This document shows positions 20,810 to 30,557 of a stretch of 64,000 nucleotides of DNA, piece after piece. Under the pieces are notes generated by a model. That model was not told the origin of the DNA. It searched no databases and was given only the letters and a program-made list of their open reading frames with translations. The first letter of the stretch is position 1, and each line of letters begins with the position of its first letter. Source of the stretch: Nilaparvata lugens (Eukaryota > Arthropoda > Insecta > Hemiptera > Delphacidae); contig NC_052505.1 of NCBI RefSeq assembly GCF_014356525.2, positions 50,099,994 to 50,163,993 of the forward strand. Direction: 5' to 3'. Position numbers and translations under genes: made by a program.

Positions 20810-22576
20810 CAGATATTAGTGGAGAATTCCTGCCGTCGTTATCAGTGTGTATTGTGGAGATTTTCGCTGGAGGATCCAATCGAAATTTATCAGCTCAATT
20901 GTGTTGTTTTTGGTGTTTCAAGCTCTCCATATTTGGCGCTTCTTACCGTCCACCAGCTTGTAGAGGAGGATGGAAATCGTTTTCCAGCAGCCAAGGCGAG
21001 AATACCAAGAGACATGTTCATGGACGACTTAGTCACATCTGTCGCCACAGAGTCAGAGGCCGTGGAGCTGTATCATCAGTCCAAGCAGCTGTTTGAGGGA
21101 GGAGGTTTCTCGCTCACAAAGTGGACTTCAAATTCACCATCAATGTTGGAGAAATTCTCGGAGGAAGAGAAATCGTTTTCGTACAAGGATTTCGAAGCAG
21201 ACAACTCCTTGGCTATCTTGGGATTGAATTGGCAACCTAGTACTGATCTGTTTCAGTTTTCAGTCAAGAGTGGTGAGGTTGTCACTACCAAGCGTTCTAT
21301 TCTGTCAGTAATGGCTCGTATCTATGATCCACTTGGTCTCTTGTCACCGTTTACATTATTTCTAAAATGTCTTGTCCAGAAACTGTGGAAATTAGGAGTG
21401 GATTGGGACGAGAAGCCGCCTGAGTCTATCTGCACTCTTTGGGAGAATTGTCAAAAAGAGTTGCCTCTATTGTTGAAATTTGCTGTTCCAGGTCATGTTG
21501 GTTTGTTTCAGGATTCTCACATCAGTTTGATTGGTTTTTGTGATGCATCATTGTCTGGTTATGGTGCAGTTATCTATGTGAAGTCGCAGAAGGAGAGCGA
21601 GGAGCCAAGAGTTGTATTATTGTGTTCAAAGTCCAAGGTAGCACCATCTAAAGTTGTTTCAATACCTCGTTTGGAGTTGTGTGCGGCACTCTTGTTGGCA
21701 GAACTCATGAATTCAGTAGTCACTATTATTAGTGAACGTTGTCATGTGTCTCGTATTGTCGCACTCTCTGATTCTACAGTCACCTTGTGTTGGATTAATG
21801 CTCCATCCGCGAAATGGCAAACTTTTGTTGGTAATCGCGTCGCAAAAATACAGGATTCTTGTATACAGGAGTGGATGCATGTTGCCGGAATTGAAAATCC
21901 CGCGGACTGTTTTTCTAGAGGTTTATCACCAGTTGAGCTTGTGAACTTTCCGTTGTGGCTCTCAGGTCCATCATGGATAGCAGAGGACAAATGCGATTGG
22001 CCCATCCGAACTCAAATGGAAGAGATAGTGGATCCACCGGAGGCGAAAAAACTGTCAGTGTTGACAGTCACAAAATCTCCTGATTGTAACAGCAATGCAA
22101 TATATTCATTGACTGGTCGTTGTTCGGATTATGGGTGTCTTTTGAGAATTGTAATTCTTGTTCTCAAATTCTTACGAATATTACCCCAATCAGAAGAATC
22201 AGATTTTGATGTTGCTGAGAGGTATCTATGTAAAGTGGTACAGAAGATATATTTTTCATCTGAATTTGTGCAATTGGAAAAGGGAGAAGATTGTTCTATG
22301 CGCCTACGTCGCCTGTCTCCATTCATTGATAAAGGTGTGATTCGCGTCGGCGGTCGTTTGTCTCATGCTGGACTGGAATTTGAGACTTGTCATCAGATGA
22401 TCTTACCAAAATCCGACACTTTCGTATTGATGTTGATTGATTATCATCACAAGAAGAATTGTCATGCTGGACCTTCGTTATTGTTGTCCTTGATCAGACA
22501 GAAATTCTGGATACTGTCTGCTCGCTCTATTATTCGTATTTGTGTTTTTAAGTGTAATCGTTGTTTCCGTGTTTGA
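20810..22576 (+). CDS. pol: BEL/Pao RT, RNase H, integrase N-terminal part
   Basis: Same frame as the previous part. LWRFSLEDPIEIYQL and FGVSSSPYLAL are BEL RT blocks. The catalytic box reads FMDD (about 21017). Then come the BEL-type linker (LSVMARIYDPLGLLSPF), RNase H starting at GFCDASLSGYGAVIYV, and the integrase zinc-binding region (HHKKNCHAG ... CNRCF). It is closed by a second TGA at 22574-22576. The codon after it resumes in the same frame, into the integrase core. The RT and RNase H acidic residues I can locate are present. Confidence 0.9.
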   Translation, partial: QILVENSCRRYQCVLWRFSLEDPIEIYQLNCVVFGVSSSPYLALLTVHQLVEEDGNRFPAAKARIPRDMFMDDLVTSVATESEAVELYHQSKQLFEGGGFSLTKWTSNSPSMLEKFSEEEKSFSYKDFEADNSLAILGLNWQPSTDLFQFSVKSGEVVTTKRSILSVMARIYDPLGLLSPFTLFLKCLVQKLWKLGVDWDEKPPESICTLWENCQKELPLLLKFAVPGHVGLFQDSHISLIGFCDASLSGYGAVIYVKSQKESEEPRVVLLCSKSKVAPSKVVSIPRLELCAALLLAELMNSVVTIISERCHVSRIVALSDSTVTLCWINAPSAKWQTFVGNRVAKIQDSCIQEWMHVAGIENPADCFSRGLSPVELVNFPLWLSGPSWIAEDKCDWPIRTQMEEIVDPPEAKKLSVLTVTKSPDCNSNAIYSLTGRCSDYGCLLRIVILVLKFLRILPQSEESDFDVAERYLCKVVQKIYFSSEFVQLEKGEDCSMRLRRLSPFIDKGVIRVGGRLSHAGLEFETCHQMILPKSDTFVLMLIDYHHKKNCHAGPSLLLSLIRQKFWILSARSIIRICVFKCNRCFRV

Positions 22577-23587
22577 CCTAGTAATAATGCAATTATTCCA
22601 AAAATGGGTGACCTGCCTGCTTGTCGAGTGTCAAAATGCAAACCATTTGAAAATTGTGGTGTGGATTACGCTGGTCCTTTGCGTATTACTATGACGAGAC
22701 GTCGTAATCCTTGTGTTTTGAAAGCCTACATTTGTCTGTTTGTGTGTATGGCAACAAAGGCGGTACATATTGAGTTGGTATCGGATCTATCAACGCCCAT
22801 GTTTTTAGCTGCGTTTCGTCGTTTTTTGTCACGTCGTGGACCCTGTCGTGTGATGTATTCCGATTGTGGTACTAATTTTGTAGGTGCCAAGGAACAGTTG
22901 CGAAAAATATCTCAACTTTTGAACTCATCCGAGTTTCAAACCACATTGACTAGTCAACTCGCCGAACACAAAATTGAATGGAAATTCATTCCCCCTGGTT
23001 CACCACATTTTGGAGGTCTGTGGGAGGCAAATGTCAAATCTGTAAAGTTGCATCTGTTCCGAGTAATTGGCAATCAACTTCTCACCTATGAGGAACTGAA
23101 CACTGTATTGGTGCAGATTGAAGGTGTCCTGAATTCCTGCCCACTGTGTGTACTGAGTGAACTGATATTCACACGGATCCACACAGTGGATCCGTGTGAA
23201 CCGCTGGCTTTAACCCCAGCGCACTTTTTGACTCTAACACCATTGAAATCGTTTCTCATGCGGGACGTGGACAGTGTCCCTGTGAATCGTCTCACCAGGT
23301 ATGAATTGATTAGTCAACTTATTCAATCGTTCTGGAACCGATGGAGAAGAGAGTACCTGCACGAACTTCAAAGTCGTAAAAAATGGTTGAAATCACCCAC
23401 TTCTATCAGTGTGGGAACGGTTGTGGTAGTAGACCAACCAAACACACCTCCATTGCAGTGGCCACTGGGTGTCATTGAGCAAGTGTTTCCAGGAAGTGAT
23501 GGCGAGGTTCGAGTGGCGAGTGTTCGCCTAAAAACTGGTATTTATAAAAGACCAGTAACAAAATTGTATCCACTCCCAACTCAATAG
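22577..23587 (+). CDS. pol: BEL/Pao integrase core and C-terminus
   Basis: Continues in frame after the second stop. The first internal ATG is at 22604. The catalytic triad is visible in DYAGPL, YSDCGTNF and FGGLWEANVK. A C-terminal BEL domain follows with WRREYLHELQ, WPLGVIEQVFPGSDG and VRVASVRLKTG, ending near PVTKLYPLPTQ. This is the expected pol end, so the 3' end of the coding region is complete. No env-like frame follows. Confidence 0.9.
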   Translation, partial: PSNNAIIPKMGDLPACRVSKCKPFENCGVDYAGPLRITMTRRRNPCVLKAYICLFVCMATKAVHIELVSDLSTPMFLAAFRRFLSRRGPCRVMYSDCGTNFVGAKEQLRKISQLLNSSEFQTTLTSQLAEHKIEWKFIPPGSPHFGGLWEANVKSVKLHLFRVIGNQLLTYEELNTVLVQIEGVLNSCPLCVLSELIFTRIHTVDPCEPLALTPAHFLTLTPLKSFLMRDVDSVPVNRLTRYELISQLIQSFWNRWRREYLHELQSRKKWLKSPTSISVGTVVVVDQPNTPPLQWPLGVIEQVFPGSDGEVRVASVRLKTGIYKRPVTKLYPLPTQ

Positions 23588-23716
23588 TTGTTGTGCTTGT
23601 TGCATTTTTTCTTTTGTGTTGTTTTTTGGTGTTGGTGTTTTGTTCTTTTTGTCATGTCTGGATTTTTCCCTTCCTTGGTTTTTTCAGTTTTGTAACTTGG
23701 CTGAAAAATAGCTTTT

Positions 23717-23728
23717 CAGAGGCGGGGG
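23717..23728 (+). promoter_or_regulatory. Polypurine tract of the BEL element
   Basis: CAGAGGCGGGGG, 130 bp after the pol stop and 2 bases before the TG that opens the 3' LTR. Confidence 0.6.
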
Positions 23729-23730
23729 TA

Positions 23731-24410
23731 TGGTTTGGCCAGAGCATTCAAATTGTAGCGCCAAAATCCCTGACTGCAGTTCTGCCAATAGCAGGCTTGT
23801 TTGCGCCAGCGCAGATCGTCCAGCTGTTTTGCCTGGTCATCCTAGCTTTCAGTTTTGTTTCGTCAGTAGTTCAGTCATTCTTGTTTTGTCGTTCTCTTGT
23901 CTTGTCTCGTCCCCGTTGTTGTGAAGACTGAGTTTGTATTTTTGTCATGTAATTTCGATCAGGAATTTCTTGTAGATAATTGTTTGAGTGTAGTGTGTGT
24001 GAATTATGAGTATAACAGCGTAAATAGTGTTAAATTGAATTAATTTGAATCGGATTTGAATTTATAAAGAATCCAGTTTGAGCTTTATTCAAAACCCAGT
24101 ACATAGCCTGCAAGTTGAACACAGAATCAACGAAAAGACAGCCCGGAAGCCAGACCTGTCTTATTCCCAGATTTTTCATCCCACCCTGAACCTGACCAAA
24201 ACACCTAATAAAGGCTTAAAAGGGCAAGTAGACAAAATTGGATTAAATCAGGTGAGTTTTTGCTTTTTTATTGTTCATTAATGCAGAGTTTAACTGTACA
24301 AATAACCTGGCTCAAATTGAAGATTAAATTTTGCCCCTTGTTTGTATTTGATTATATAAATAGTAAATTACAGTCCTCTAGTAGCTCTAGCCTGAGCTTT
24401 GTTCAGAACA
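23731..24410 (+). repeat. 3' LTR of the BEL element, about 680 bp
   Basis: Begins TGGTTTGGCC after the purine tract and ends GTTCAGAACA. Only its last 258 bp has a partner at the left end. The start is inferred from the purine tract and the TG. A shorter LTR starting at 24157 is possible, but then no purine tract would precede it. Confidence 0.65.
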
Positions 24411-25624
24411 TGTACAATGTGATGATTTTGATATGCTCTGTTTGAAACAGTGCGCATTGACACGGTGTTGGAATCAGAATGATTCTGATTTGCAAAAGCA
24501 CTACCATTGTGATTGTTACTGAATTGTCTGCCATTTTGGAATTTAGGAGGATTTTCAAAATTCGCGGTGTTGTGTCTGGTGAAGCCAGGATGAACGTTTC
24601 GTTGCTGATTATTGTAGTGATTGCTTCTGTTGGGATTATTACGACCATCGTTAAAGTGATTGGAGCGATTATTACAATTGTCTTCAAAGTTACGATAGTT
24701 ATTGTTACGGTAGTTACGAAATGAGGGTTTGGAATCAAATGACTCGTCGAAATCATGCAATAAGCTGTTTTGAGCATCTTCAATTGTTAGAATTTTGTGT
24801 ACCCTAAGGAAAGCAGCAACGTCTGCTGGTACATTTCGAATGAGAGTGGTCATCAATGTGCGATCAAGTTGACTAGTCAAGTAAGTGATTGTGTCATCAG
24901 AGAGTTTCTCCATGCTATAGCGATAGATTATAACACTCTTTTTGTACTTAAGCCTATCAAGAAAATCATTGGTTGACTCGTTACTGAATGGTTTGAGCAT
25001 CATGGCTTGTGTTACTAAGTCAGCTATAGGTCTTTTTTCGAAAAAATTATTTTTAATTGCAGTCAATAAGACAGGAATACTTCTACAACCTTGGGCAGCC
25101 GTATGGGCTTTCCCTGAGAGATGACTGTAAGTATGGTGGAATAAAAGCCAGTGGTTAGTCTCTCGTGCTTCCACATTTTGGCTACAGAATTCATCAAATA
25201 TTTCATGACAAATTCTTAAAAAATAGGGGAGTTCTAGAAGGTCGCCATTAAATGATGGTACTAAATTAGTAATGCTGGCTGATATAGCCATTGTACCTTT
25301 TTCAAGTTGGTGAGATGCGTAAAGTTCTTGAAGTTGAGGTTGCAGGTGATGTGGAGGGTCTGGACGTGGAGCACTGATATTGTGGGTTGCTGGAACTAGT
25401 TGGTTCGGCACATCAGATGTCGACTGTTCTGGTGCGAGGCCACTTAAGATTTTTTCGAGAGGTTCGTCCAGGAATCTCCTTGCTGGAACTCGTGTTGGAA
25501 TTGGTGAAAATCTATTTAGATGTTGGCCTGCAATGGTGGATAGCAGATGATTGAGATGATAATGTCTGTGGGTTACAATCTGTGTGAGTATTGGATTCTT
25601 GCAGTTCTGGTTGTTGCTTTTCAT
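24411..25624 (-). CDS. gag: Gypsy-like Gag, 3' end lost
   Basis: An ATG at 25624 opens a frame of about 405 codons before it runs into the BEL LTR. The N-terminal third is Pro/Ser/His-rich. The middle (from VPSFNGDLLELPYFLRICHEIF) has the capsid-like pattern of Ty3/gypsy Gag, including FFEKRPIADLVTQAMM and NESTNDFLDRLKYKKS. The C-terminal part is Asn/Arg-rich and lacks CCHC knuckles, as in insect gypsy-type elements that use a basic nucleocapsid. The real C-terminus is unknown. Codons past 24411 come from the BEL LTR and are not part of this protein. Confidence 0.8.
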
Positions 25625-25763
25625 GGCTGGCTACTGAGTCTTTGCACGGTGTCCTGCTGTAGGGTTTCGTAGTTCTCTTATGAAAAACTCGGCGGTGTGC
25701 TGAGGAAAAAAAATTCGGCCTGGGAGAGTTCACAGAATACGAACAATTTCTCAAGGAAGATCT

Positions 25764-25781
25764 ACAGAAGTTCGGGCGCCA
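25764..25781 (-). promoter_or_regulatory. Primer-binding site, tRNA-Lys type
   Basis: On the minus strand the LTR ends CCCTTAAC and is followed by TGGCGCCCGAAC. This matches the primer site complementary to the 3' end of tRNA-Lys in many retroelements. It is about 140 bp upstream of the gag ATG. Confidence 0.75.
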
Positions 25782-26200
25782 GTTAAGGGTGCAGGAACAC
25801 ACTGTGCGTTTTTAAAAAGACTTTATTCAGGCCGAGCCTGTACACTACAACTACATGATACAGAATATTGTTTAAGAATCCTTTACATTGTTTCTAATAC
25901 CGTATTTATATGAAACAGTTACATTGATAACATTGGGGGAAGCTAGATTAGAAATTACACAATAAACAATAACAACTGATTAAACCAATTTGGTAATGGA
26001 TTGCAAATAAGATATCAGTAATGGATTGGAATAATTACATAGAAGATAATATTAGGGGAAGCTAGATTGGACATTACACAATAAACAATAACAACTGATT
26101 AGACCAATTTAGTAATTGGTTGTAAATAAGATATCAGTAATGGGTTGGATCAGTACATAGAAAGATAATCTAAATGTAGATTATGATGTCTACAACAAAT
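25782..26200 (-). repeat. LTR region of the gypsy-like element
   Basis: Contains an AATAAA on the minus strand (25822-25827) close to its downstream end, as expected for an LTR, and a two-unit tandem repeat. The outer boundary is approximate because no second LTR is in the window. Confidence 0.55.
25936..26173. repeat. 119-bp tandem repeat, two units, in the LTR
   Basis: Units at 25936-26054 and 26055-26173 share GGGGAAGCTAGATT and ACACAATAAACAATAACAAC and differ at scattered positions. In this part of an LTR, duplicated enhancer-like blocks are common. Confidence 0.85.
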
Positions 26201-26226
26201 CTCATGTCCGAGGCATGTCGCATATG

Positions 26227-26325
26227 AAACCTTAGACCAGTTATAGAATAGACATCCTAGGAAGTCTAGCCACTGAAGCCAACATCTACAGCCAAATCCA
26301 CCCATCTTGACGTCACAACCAAGCT
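26227..26325 (-). repeat. Dispersed repeat with TGACGTCA core, copy 1
   Basis: Inverted relative to copies at 29879-29990 and 30779-30862. Shared blocks: TTAGACCAGTTATAGAATAG, GAAGCCAACATCTAC and CCAAATCCACCCATCTTGACGTCAC. Confidence 0.75.
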
Positions 26326-26329
26326 AACA

Positions 26330-27582
26330 ACAATGCATTGTTCAACAACAATGTAAGTTACACACCACAAACTCAAAAAAGTTTTCTTTAAACGGAGTAC
26401 ACACGTACGTTTGCCTCGGGTGAGCATACGTGTATGGGCTTGCATTCGCACGTGTGGACACTGTTCGCTGAGGCATGTGGGCGAACCGGAACCCTGTCGG
26501 TATTTTGGCGTGCTCAAAGGCGCCTCGGGCGAGCATTGAATGTACGTGTGGACGCGATTTTGCCATACGGGTGAGGCAAAACGTAAACATTGAAGGCGTC
26601 ATAACCTAATTCCAATGAATTAGGTTAATGAATGACAAATCAAATTGTGATCAAATAACTAATTGTAAATTGTAGGATTTTTGTAATTTTGTAGGATATG
26701 TGGATTGTCAAATATTTAAATAGAAACATGCATGGAATATATAATTTGTATCATGATTAACAAATTTAGAACTGCATAATTTAAGTGAAAAAAGCTTCTC
26801 TAAAGGGTTCCTACAAGAAAGTATAGCTCAAATATTATTTTACTGTGGCTATCAAATCATCTTGTGTTTGTTTCATGTTATCAATCAGAGTTGTTAATTA
26901 AAATTGTAATCTTCAATATGATATTATACGTTTTAGATAGCTAGGCTATCTATAAAGAGATTTATTCAAACTTTGAACTAGTTTTCCCTTAAAGGTAAAT
27001 CTTGAAGCTAATCTTTTGGAGAATCTGTTTTGTCATGTGTATGAGCAGAGTTAGTTTAAAATGGGCAGCAATTTAGTATTTGATTCAATTTATGGCTAAT
27101 TTCCTTAAAGAAGACTGTCAATTTTGTGAGACAGTGTTAAGTGCTTTGATTAGGTCATCAAAACTTCTGGAATTATTGTAGAATTTTTTTTTTGAGATTC
27201 AGAATAGATATTGGAAACCAACAAATGAATCGCCTAATGTCAAGAATCTCAAAGCTAGAGCCAATCGTTCTTGTGGAGTTATTGATTCCCTCATGATGAT
27301 TATCATTATTGTTTAGATAACTAGTTGAATTAGATTCAGTATATTAACAAGATAATGTTTTGACAACCTAATAAAGTTTGAACTGTCAATCTTATGTCAT
27401 GTAGCAATTTATTTCCTTACTTCAACCTACAATCTTTCAACCCACCAACATCGTTTGTCAAGTTTTATTTTTGATTTTATTATATAAGTCATTGAAATAA
27501 AATGATACTGCTGCAATTTGTGATAACTATCTTCAATGATGGAATTACGCCATTGTTGTCATGTGGAAAATCTACATCTACC
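26330..27582. other. No gene seen; CpG-rich patch then AT-rich sequence
   Basis: 26380-26600 is rich in CG and ACGTGT-type words that partly recur inverted at 29755-29870, so it may be part of the same foldback structure as the TGACGTCA repeat. The remainder is AT-rich with no supported feature. Confidence 0.5.
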
Positions 27583-28017
27583 ATAATTCAAATTCAAATT
27601 CAAATTGAGTTTATTCACAGAAATCATTACAAATACAGTACACATGTATAAATAATATAAATACTTGTGAATTTTCCCCACATAGACAAGTCTGTGTGTG
27701 GGGAAAGAGTTCTAATGAAAAACAATTGATAGTGGAAAGAAAATTATAAATATTTACAATACAGTATAATTTGAAAAATAAAAGTTGGTTAAATGTAGTG
27801 GAGAAAGTATATGTTTTGAATTGAAGTAGTAAAATATAACTATTATGGTATATAGCTTTAACATGGCACACAAAATAAAATTTAGAACTTGAACAACGAT
27901 AAATTATGAGCAATATATTGATGATATATATACTTTAATGTATATGATGGAGATAGATAAGATTTTTATCTAATTCATAAATATGATGATGAATACAAGA
28001 AAAATATTTACATAGTA

Positions 28018-28545
28018 TCAAAATCGGTAAGAGGAGTAGATGAGCTGATCAGTGACATCCCTGCCGGTTTCAAATAACCACAAATTTAAAATTCGTTTGT
28101 ATATGTTAAGGCTAAGGGGTTCTATTTGCTTTATGTAGGCGGGTATATTTCTATAAAGAATGTGGCATATGTAATGACTATTAAATCTATTGCAATTGCT
28201 AACCAATCTGGGTTGTAGAATTCCAAATATATTCATATTTCGTGTTTGATAGGGATGAATAAGAGGATTAAATATTGCATTTTTATTACTTCGGATGAAA
28301 ATTAAAAGTGATTTTATGTATAGCTGTTGCACATCAAGGACCTGAAATTCTAGATAGGCCAGTTCTGTCGGATAGCGACTATCCTGGTTCAAGCAAGTCT
28401 TTACGATTGCTCGCTGTGCAATTCCGACAGCTCTCAAAGTGAATGAGGATGCCCCACCCCAGGCCAGGATTCCATAATTTATAATTGATTGAACATAGGC
28501 GAAGTATGTCCTTCTCAATTGATTGACTGAAAGAACCTCCCTCAA
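28018..28545 (-). CDS. LINE reverse transcriptase, C-terminal fragment
   Basis: 175 codons with the post-RT pattern of CR1/Jockey elements: YFAYVQSIINYGILAWGGAS, then IAQRAIVKTCL and YIKSLLIFIRSN. It ends naturally before the 3' untranslated region. It is separated from the upstream fragment by a stop or frame change near 28546. Confidence 0.75.
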   Translation of the reverse strand: MREVLSVNQLRRTYFAYVQSIINYGILAWGGASSFTLRAVGIAQRAIVKTCLNQDSRYPTELAYLEFQVLDVQQLYIKSLLIFIRSNKNAIFNPLIHPYQTRNMNIFGILQPRLVSNCNRFNSHYICHILYRNIPAYIKQIEPLSLNIYKRILNLWLFETGRDVTDQLIYSSYRF

Positions 28546-28548
28546 CTG

Positions 28549-28764
28549 TCAAAATGCATATATTAGTCTATGAATGCAACATTTGAGGTATTCCATATGA
28601 GGAGTCCAACAAAGCCTGCAATCTATGAAGACTCCAATATATTTGTATTTTTCCACCTGTTCAAGCGTCTCACAATTACAGGTAAGTGACAGGTGGTCAT
28701 TACATGAGTGAAGCTTGAGACATTCTTGAACTGGCATACTATTTTTCATAAAATATATTGGCAA
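28549..28764 (-). CDS. LINE reverse transcriptase, thumb-region fragment
   Basis: Contains LEQVEKYKYIGVFIDCRLCW, the conserved KYLGV-type block after the RT palm. Its upstream end is cut by the insertion at 28768-28890. Confidence 0.65.
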   Translation of the reverse strand: MPIYFMKNSMPVQECLKLHSCNDHLSLTCNCETLEQVEKYKYIGVFIDCRLCWTPHMEYLKCCIHRLIYAF

Positions 28765-28767
28765 ATA

Positions 28768-28890
28768 ATTATTATTGAACGAGAATCCTAATCCTGATTT
28801 GCAGCATTTATTTAGGATTTTCGTTCAATAATAATTATATATTAATTAGCATTTGAATAAATGCATTCTCTATTTAATTCCATCTGTAAC
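28768..28890. mobile_element. Small hairpin insertion inside the LINE
   Basis: 123 bp flanked by TATTGGCAAATA on both sides (28756-28767 and 28891-28902). The left part is an inverted repeat (ATTATTGAACGA ... TCGTTCAATAAT). Removing it and one flank rejoins LINE coding sequence. The 12-bp duplication is longer than typical for MITEs. Confidence 0.65.
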
Positions 28891-29046
28891 TATTGGCAAA
28901 TATTTGGTTTTAACAATATTGAGTGTGAGTTTATTTTGATCGAGCCACTTCTTCACATGTAAAAGGTCTTTTGAGGCCTCACTGAAAGCGTCCCGCCAAG
29001 TACGTCCACAGGAAACCAATGCAGTATCGTCGGCAAACAGGAACAG

Positions 29047-29745
29047 TTAGCCATTCAACTGCAATCTACTTATATTATTAATATAAATTAGGAATAGTAT
29101 AGGACCTAGTGTGCTTCCTTGTATAACTTCATAATCAACGGGCATAGAGTCACTACCAATTCCATTTATATAAACTGACTGTCTCCTGCTCTGGAAGTAA
29201 CTCTCAAACCACCTCAATAAACCATCTCTGATTCCATAGAGCTCCATTTTTCTCAAAAGCTTCAGTCTATCCACAGAGTCAAATGCTTTTGCAAGATCTA
29301 GAAACGTGATTAAAACATGTTTCTGATCTTCCACCCTCTGCGTGATCTCTTTTGTTATATCAAACAGAGCATGTGATGTATTTTTATCCATTCTAAAGCC
29401 ATATTGATTATTTGCTATGATGTTATTTGTTTCTAGATAATTCTGTAATTGGTTTTTCACTGCTTTTTCGAGGATCTTTGAAAATATGCTCAGCATAGAA
29501 ATAGGTCTGTGATTACTTATAAGATTTTTTAGCACCAGATTTAAAAATAGGAATGACTTTTGCCATTTTAAAAGCATTTGGAAACTGGCCTGTTCGGATT
29601 CACATTACTTATGTGAAGAAGAGGCTCAATCACCACGTCAATGTGTTCTTTTATGAATTTTGAATCAATGTTATCAAGCCCTGGAGCAGAGCCACCACGC
29701 ATCCCCTTCAAGACCATGTCTTCGTGTCGTCTGCAAATCAGATAG
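29047..29745 (-). CDS. LINE reverse transcriptase, N-terminal half
   Basis: Two overlapping frames. About 29745-29568 has GGSAPGLDNIDSKFIKEH. 29577-29047 has NHRPISMLSIFSKILEKA, YGFRMDKNTSHALFDI, TFLDLAKAFDSVDRL and IQGSTLGPILFLIYIN. A TAA at 29049-29047 precedes LFLFADD, so the catalytic box lies beyond an in-frame stop. A frame change near 29570 is also needed. Non-functional. Confidence 0.8.
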
Positions 29746-29878
29746 CTTTTTGAATGCCGAGGCATACGTGGATCGCGCCCACAAGGACGTACAGTGAATG
29801 TTGAGGCATATGTACATACGATTGTTCGCGCGAATCTGTACGGACGTGTGTACAAGGCTATAATCTCTTTACGATGCG

Positions 29879-29990
29879 TGACGTCAAGGTGGGTGGATTT
29901 GGCAGTAGATGTTGGCTTCATCGACTTTCAGTATGAATATACAATGAGCCGTGTCTATTCTATAACTGGTCTAAGTATGAAACCAACCTG
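29879..29990 (+). repeat. Dispersed repeat with TGACGTCA core, copy 2
   Basis: Inverted match to 26227-26325. It includes TGACGTCAAGGTGGGTGGAT, TTTGGCAGTAGATGTTGGC and TATTCTATAACTGGTCTAAG. Confidence 0.75.
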
Positions 29991-30029
29991 TGTTGTAAAA
30001 TCAGAGCTTACTCACTGCTTGTGACAGAT

Positions 30030-30300
30030 GTTCCAGGCCTCGCCTGTGTCGCGCGAGACATCACTCTGAGCATGCGCTCCAGCCACTGTCTACTGCCAGC
30101 ACTGAGCACTGTCTGTCACTGCTCATGCTCAGTCTGTATTTCAGCCTTGTAATAACCGAAAATCACGAGACAAGCGACAGAGACATGCAAAAGACATGCA
30201 TGTCTCATTAAATTTGATAAGACACGACACGCGTCTTAAGACGTGTAAAGACGCGTGTCTTGCAACACCAGTCCACCAGTGTGTAGCCCGTCTAAATCAC
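30030..30300. repeat. CG-rich segment with AAGACGCG-type inverted words
   Basis: Contains GACACGCGTCTTAAGACG and GTGTAAAGACGCGTGTCTTG, local inverted repeats, and two ACTGTCT/CATGCTCAG-type blocks. Probably the remains of a MITE; boundaries are not clear. Confidence 0.4.
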
Positions 30301-30469
30301 TCTTCATCTCTATAATAGAACCATCATCATCATCATCATCCAGCTCATACTAGACTTTAAATACCTATGTAAAATAAGTTTCAAACATCTACTGTCATAT
30401 TTCCAAATTGTAACATAAGCATCAGATAGAAAACTTTTCTGTAGAGTCTGTTTACATTGTTTTCCATAG

Positions 30470-30550
30470 CAGATTGTGTCTATTTCAGCTGGAGTTTACC
30501 ATGTGAATGAATAATAATTTACATCCTTCTGAAATAGACACAATCTGAAG
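30470..30550. mobile_element. 81-bp hairpin flanked by TTTTCCATAG repeats
   Basis: CAGATTGTGTCTATTTCAG pairs with CTGAAATAGACACAATCTG. TTTTCCATAG is present directly on both sides (30460-30469 and 30551-30560). Either a small insertion with a 10-bp duplication or a chance direct repeat. Confidence 0.55.
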
Positions 30551-30557
30551 TTTTCCA

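Larger units (their letters stand above)
17575..24410 (+). mobile_element. BEL/Pao LTR retrotransposon, 5' LTR truncated
   Basis: A single long pol-type reading frame with gag, protease, reverse transcriptase, RNase H and integrase in the BEL/Pao order, followed by a purine tract and a full LTR of 680 bp. Only the last 258 bp of the 5' LTR is present, with two mismatches to the 3' LTR, so the element is young. Its frame is broken by two TGA stops. I find no 5-bp target duplication, as expected if the left end was lost. Confidence 0.9.
24411..26225 (-). mobile_element. Truncated gypsy-like LTR retrotransposon
   Basis: Reading on the minus strand: an LTR region (about 26200-25782), a primer site, a leader of about 140 bp and a gag frame. 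Gag is cut off exactly where the BEL 3' LTR ends (24410). No pol of this element is found on the far side of BEL, so the rest is missing. The left limit of its LTR is not resolved. Confidence 0.7.
27583..29745 (-). mobile_element. CR1/Jockey-type LINE, 5'-truncated and broken
   Basis: Minus-strand reverse transcriptase pieces from about 29745 down to 28018. They are followed by a 3' untranslated part ending in a (TTTGAA)n-like tail at about 27583-27605. It is interrupted by a stop before the FADD box and by a 123-bp insertion at 28768-28890. It lies between the inverted copies of the TGACGTCA repeat. Confidence 0.75.

Noticed and set aside
23593..23931. Plus-strand hydrophobic frame after BEL pol, possible env
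   Set aside because: It lies across the purine tract and the start of the 3' LTR; its hydrophobicity reflects T-rich sequence. No signal-peptide/cleavage-site layout of an envelope gene.
25936..26173. Possible CRISPR-like array
   Set aside because: Two adjoining 119-bp units without unique spacers, inside an LTR of a eukaryotic retroelement.
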